The translations under genes and the position numbers were made by a program. DNA of 10,466 nucleotides from Stephanodiscus triporus (taxonomy: Eukaryota > Bacillariophyta > Thalassiosirophyceae > Thalassiosirales > Thalassiosiraceae), in the NCBI GenBank assembly GCA_036939755.1, contig JALLAZ010002080.1, positions 1 to 10,466 on the forward strand. Direction: 5' to 3'. The notes beneath the pieces are model-generated. The model was not told where the DNA came from. It saw only the letters and a program-made list of their open reading frames with translations, and did not search any database. This document shows, in pieces, positions 8,295-10,466 of this stretch. The stretch's first letter is position 1. Each line of letters opens with the position of its first letter.

Positions 8295-8743
8295 CAAGAG
8301 CAGGGTACCGAGTTCCTCCGTGCGAGTACAAATTTAGTAGCATCTTTTCTGATATTGTTGGCTATAGATGGCATCAATGATGCCTTCCGGATCCCCTGTC
8401 TCCTTTACATCCTTTACTACGCTCGTCGATGTAGAGGATGTACTGCGGCTACAGGTCCCTGCACCCGACCTTGCATTCGATGCCTGTCCATCAAATGCGA
8501 GCGGTCGTCGTCCATTCGTTTGCATTGATGGGCAAATCGGGCTCTTAGTTTTAGTTCGATAGTAAATCTATAGAGCCCACAATTTACTTTGTCCATCATC
8601 TTCATTTTAGTTTCAAAGTTTATCACGACCTTGACTCTCGCCGCTTCTACGAAGCCCCTCGTCACTTCACCATTCTCTCTAACCGTCATTGCTCTCTTTG
8701 TCACAAGGGCCCTCCTTCACACTCCAACTCGCCCACCGGCAAC
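8295..8743 (+). other. Leader or LTR-like region upstream of gag, ends unresolved
   Basis: No gene is assigned. The last 150 bases before the gag ATG are pyrimidine-rich on the plus strand, as in an untranslated leader. A 5' LTR and primer-binding site would be expected between 8295 and 8743 if the gag is still joined to its element. I find no clear tRNA-complementary primer site (for example TGGTATCAGAGC) and no paired LTR. A 15-bp near-perfect palindrome GGCATCAATGATGCC lies at 8370-8384. Confidence 0.3.
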
Positions 8744-9361
8744 ATGGCTCCTCCCACACAGTCCTACAATTGTATTGTCAGTCCCTTCGATAAATTCTGG
8801 GATCTCTCTCAGAAGGCTGATCAAGAACACTGGCTCGTCGCGTCCAAAGCCGTGAGCGATCTTGTTCGATTCGACGTTTCTGTTGCCACCGCGGATCAAT
8901 TCCTCGAGCTCCTCAAGGACAAGAGCGAATATTTCCTGTGGGGCCTTCTTATGCACGTCCCTGTCGCCGGTGATGGCTCTATTGACGGCGCAAAGAACAA
9001 GCTTGCCAACGGCGAGGAGACGATGAAGGTTACGATCACCGAGAAAGTCAATCTTCTCAAGCAGTGGACGAAAGTCCCTACCACCAAGTGCCAGCAGTTC
9101 GCACAGTGGTTCAACGGGGATGACAACGTTCATCTCACAGACGCTTTTCAGACGGACCCCTCAAGTCGTAAGGTCGTTGCTCTCGATTGCAACGACACTT
9201 CCTTGTTCATCGCTACAAGATTCAGCTTCGCAACATCGACCAGTTGGTCTTGCACGTCCTCAAGAATCATCTCACGACCTCTACTTACAAGTCCTTCCTT
9301 GCTCACAAGAACGATTTCTCATTCATTGACGAGATTTCGGGAAACGAGGTCCATAGCAGTT

Positions 9362-9401
9362 TCATCTTGATGCGCAGGATGTCATCTTGATGCGCAGGAT
9401 G
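9362..9401 (+). repeat. Perfect 20-bp tandem duplication inside gag
   Basis: The unit TCATCTTGATGCGCAGGATG occurs at 9362-9381 and again at 9382-9401 without a single difference. Because 20 is not a multiple of three, the second copy shifts the frame of gag. The residues encoded (ILMRRM) appear twice in different frames. Confidence 0.95.
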
Positions 9402-9926
9402 CTCGACGTTTGTAAGCCTGAGACAATCATTGAGGTTCGTCACCTCGAAAAGGAGCTGGACATGATTGTCATCTGGCCAACCCATGAGAACAACGTTTGC
9501 CTGTTGACAATACACATGATGACCCTCTTGCAGGAGATTCATGCCAAGACGGGCCCGCATTCTTACACAGATCAACGTTTCATCACGAACCTATTTCGTG
9601 CGCTTGAAGCTTCCCCCACTGAGAAATTTTTATCCTTTGTCGATCAGCTCAAAAGCTCATGGATCATGGAGGACATCTCTCTTCCATCCGAGATTATTTT
9701 GAAGTTAGACAAGATGCATCGAAACATGGTGGCGGATGGCTCCTGGACCACTACTAACAAGAAAGATACAAAAATCGTTGCGCTCACCACCATGGTTGAT
9801 GAAATGAAGAAGAAATATGGTGCGCTTGCCAAGAAAGTCTCCTTCCAAGGTGATGACATGCCTGGTAACTCAAAGAAGAAGGGCGGCAGTTCCCAAGGCG
9901 ACGGGAAGAAGCCGACTAAGACTCGT

Positions 9927-10065
9927 TGCCCCGAGTGGCAGGTGACCAAGAAAGGGAACACCATTGACCACGAGGGTCGAAAATATGTCTGGTGTACCAA
10001 GCACACATCCAAAGATGGCAGCATCAATGGTCTGTACATGCCCTCCCCTCACAATCATGATGAGT
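9927..10065 (+). other. Cys/His unit in Gag, possible zinc-binding domain
   Basis: In the gag frame, Cys codons lie at 9927-9929 and 9993-9995 (WCTKH, His at 10002-10004), followed by GLYMPSPHNHDEW. The spacing differs from the classical retroviral CCHC knuckle (C-X2-C-X4-H-X4-C). The C/C/H/H arrangement could bind zinc and RNA, but this is inference. Confidence 0.45.
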
Positions 10066-10277
10066 GGGCTCAGGCCAAAGCCGACAAGGCTGCTGCATTC
10101 AAGAAGGGCAAGGAGGAAGCAAAGAAGACTGGCAAGAAGCCCGCTTCTCCTCCTAAAAAGCCCAAGACCGAAGGTGAGGACCTCAAGCTTGCACTTAGCA
10201 GTAAGTTTACTTCTGCATTGGTCACTCATTGCCACATGGGCCAGGCCAAGGCAGAGAACATGTTCAAGATAAATTAG

Positions 10278-10466
10278 ATTTTATCTTATTTCTGTTAGTC
10301 CTGCTACTCCAGGTATCCCTAAGATTTTCTGCCCTGATCAAGAATCTATCTTGGCTGCTTTGCTGCTTCTATGATTACTTCTTCAATCAAGCGTCGCATT
10401 ATGGAGTTCACCACGAAGTACTTTGAACGATATTCTTTCTATCCTATCTCGGAATAAGCATTCTCT
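10278..10466 (+). other. Sequence after gag, nothing assigned
   Basis: In an intact element pol would follow gag. The two short readable pieces here (SPATPGIPKIFCPDQESI and, in another frame, SIKRRIMEFTTKYFERYSF) do not resemble the Pol start seen at the left of this window. I cannot tell whether this is element spacer, another remnant or flanking DNA. Confidence 0.3.

Larger units (their letters stand above)
8744..10277 (+). pseudogene. Copia-type retrotransposon Gag, broken by two frame changes
   Basis: Gag is the structural protein that packages retrotransposon RNA into virus-like particles. The start ATG has a favourable context (CAACATGG). The N-terminus reads SPFDKFWDLSQKADQEHW and LVRFDVSVATADQFLELL. 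After LDCNDTS the frame shifts (about one base lost near 9202) to LVHRYKIQLRNIDQLVLHVL. It shifts again through a 20-bp tandem duplication (9362-9401) to MLDVCKPETIIEVRHLEKEL, DQRFITNLFRALEASPTEKF and KLDKMHRNMVADGSW. Near the C-terminus CPEWQ..., GRKYVWCTKH and LYMPSPHNHDEW form a Cys/His-rich unit, then a Lys/Pro-rich basic tail and TAG at 10275-10277. Undoing both lesions would leave about 504 codons, a normal length for this family as I recall it. No other stop interrupts it, so the breakage is recent. Confidence 0.85.

Noticed and set aside
8370..8384. 15-bp palindrome GGCATCAATGATGCC as a possible regulatory site
   Set aside because: Short perfect palindromes occur by chance at this scale and nothing nearby supports an operator or binding site.
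8295..8562. Frames open for about 60-78 codons, one rich in Cys and Arg, upstream of gag
   Set aside because: No similarity I recognise, no supporting start context, and overlapping frames on both strands are similarly open. Treated as non-coding leader or LTR-like sequence.
8717..9133. 138-codon open frame on the - strand opposite gag
   Set aside because: The + strand is a clear Gag coding region. The antisense frame has no recognisable domain and is a shadow.

Overview
The window reads as nuclear DNA of a eukaryotic microalga, most probably a diatom. The reasons are a multi-exon gene with short GT-AG introns (85-129 nt), a PA14/fasciclin surface-protein architecture, and remains of Ty1/copia-type retroelements whose Gag and Pol protein patterns I recognise from diatom genomes. 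The diatom assignment rests on recalled protein patterns, not on a database search. I see no rRNA, tRNA or CRISPR array.

Layout. (1) About 86-2680, + strand: a heavily decayed copia-type Pol remnant. In order it holds the N-terminal region, a protease-like DGGAN motif, the integrase with all three catalytic positions still recognisable, and the lead-in to reverse transcriptase. It is broken by frame changes and by stops, four of which look like CGA-to-TGA changes. The RT/RNase H body is missing. (2) About 2680-3300: AT-rich sequence with a purine tract (2897-2904) and a possible LTR remnant. (3) 3411-7347, - strand: the one apparently intact host gene. My spliced model has 7 exons, 1097 aa and six GT-AG introns, all in phase. 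It predicts a type II membrane protein: acidic cytoplasmic N-terminus, one membrane segment, three PA14 domains separated by Cys-rich linkers, and a C-terminal fasciclin (FAS1) domain. (4) 7348-7853: no gene seen; it should include the promoter of the PA14/FAS1 gene. (5) 7854-8294, + strand: a fragment of a second, different retroelement polyprotein. (6) 8295-8743: untranslated or LTR-like leader. (7) 8744-10277, + strand: a copia-type gag with a good start and stop, broken by a one-base frameshift near 9202 and a 20-bp tandem duplication at 9362-9401. (8) 10278-10466: nothing assigned.

How it fits together. The host gene has retroelement remains of different ages on both sides. The upstream pol copy is old and carries transition-type damage. 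The gag copy is young and only lightly broken by indels. The PA14/FAS1 gene grew by tandem duplication of an exon pair: the three PA14 domains are cut by an intron at the same residue and phase, and matching introns still share their first bases. Its domains suggest a role at the cell surface in glycan binding or adhesion, which is an inference from domain content only.
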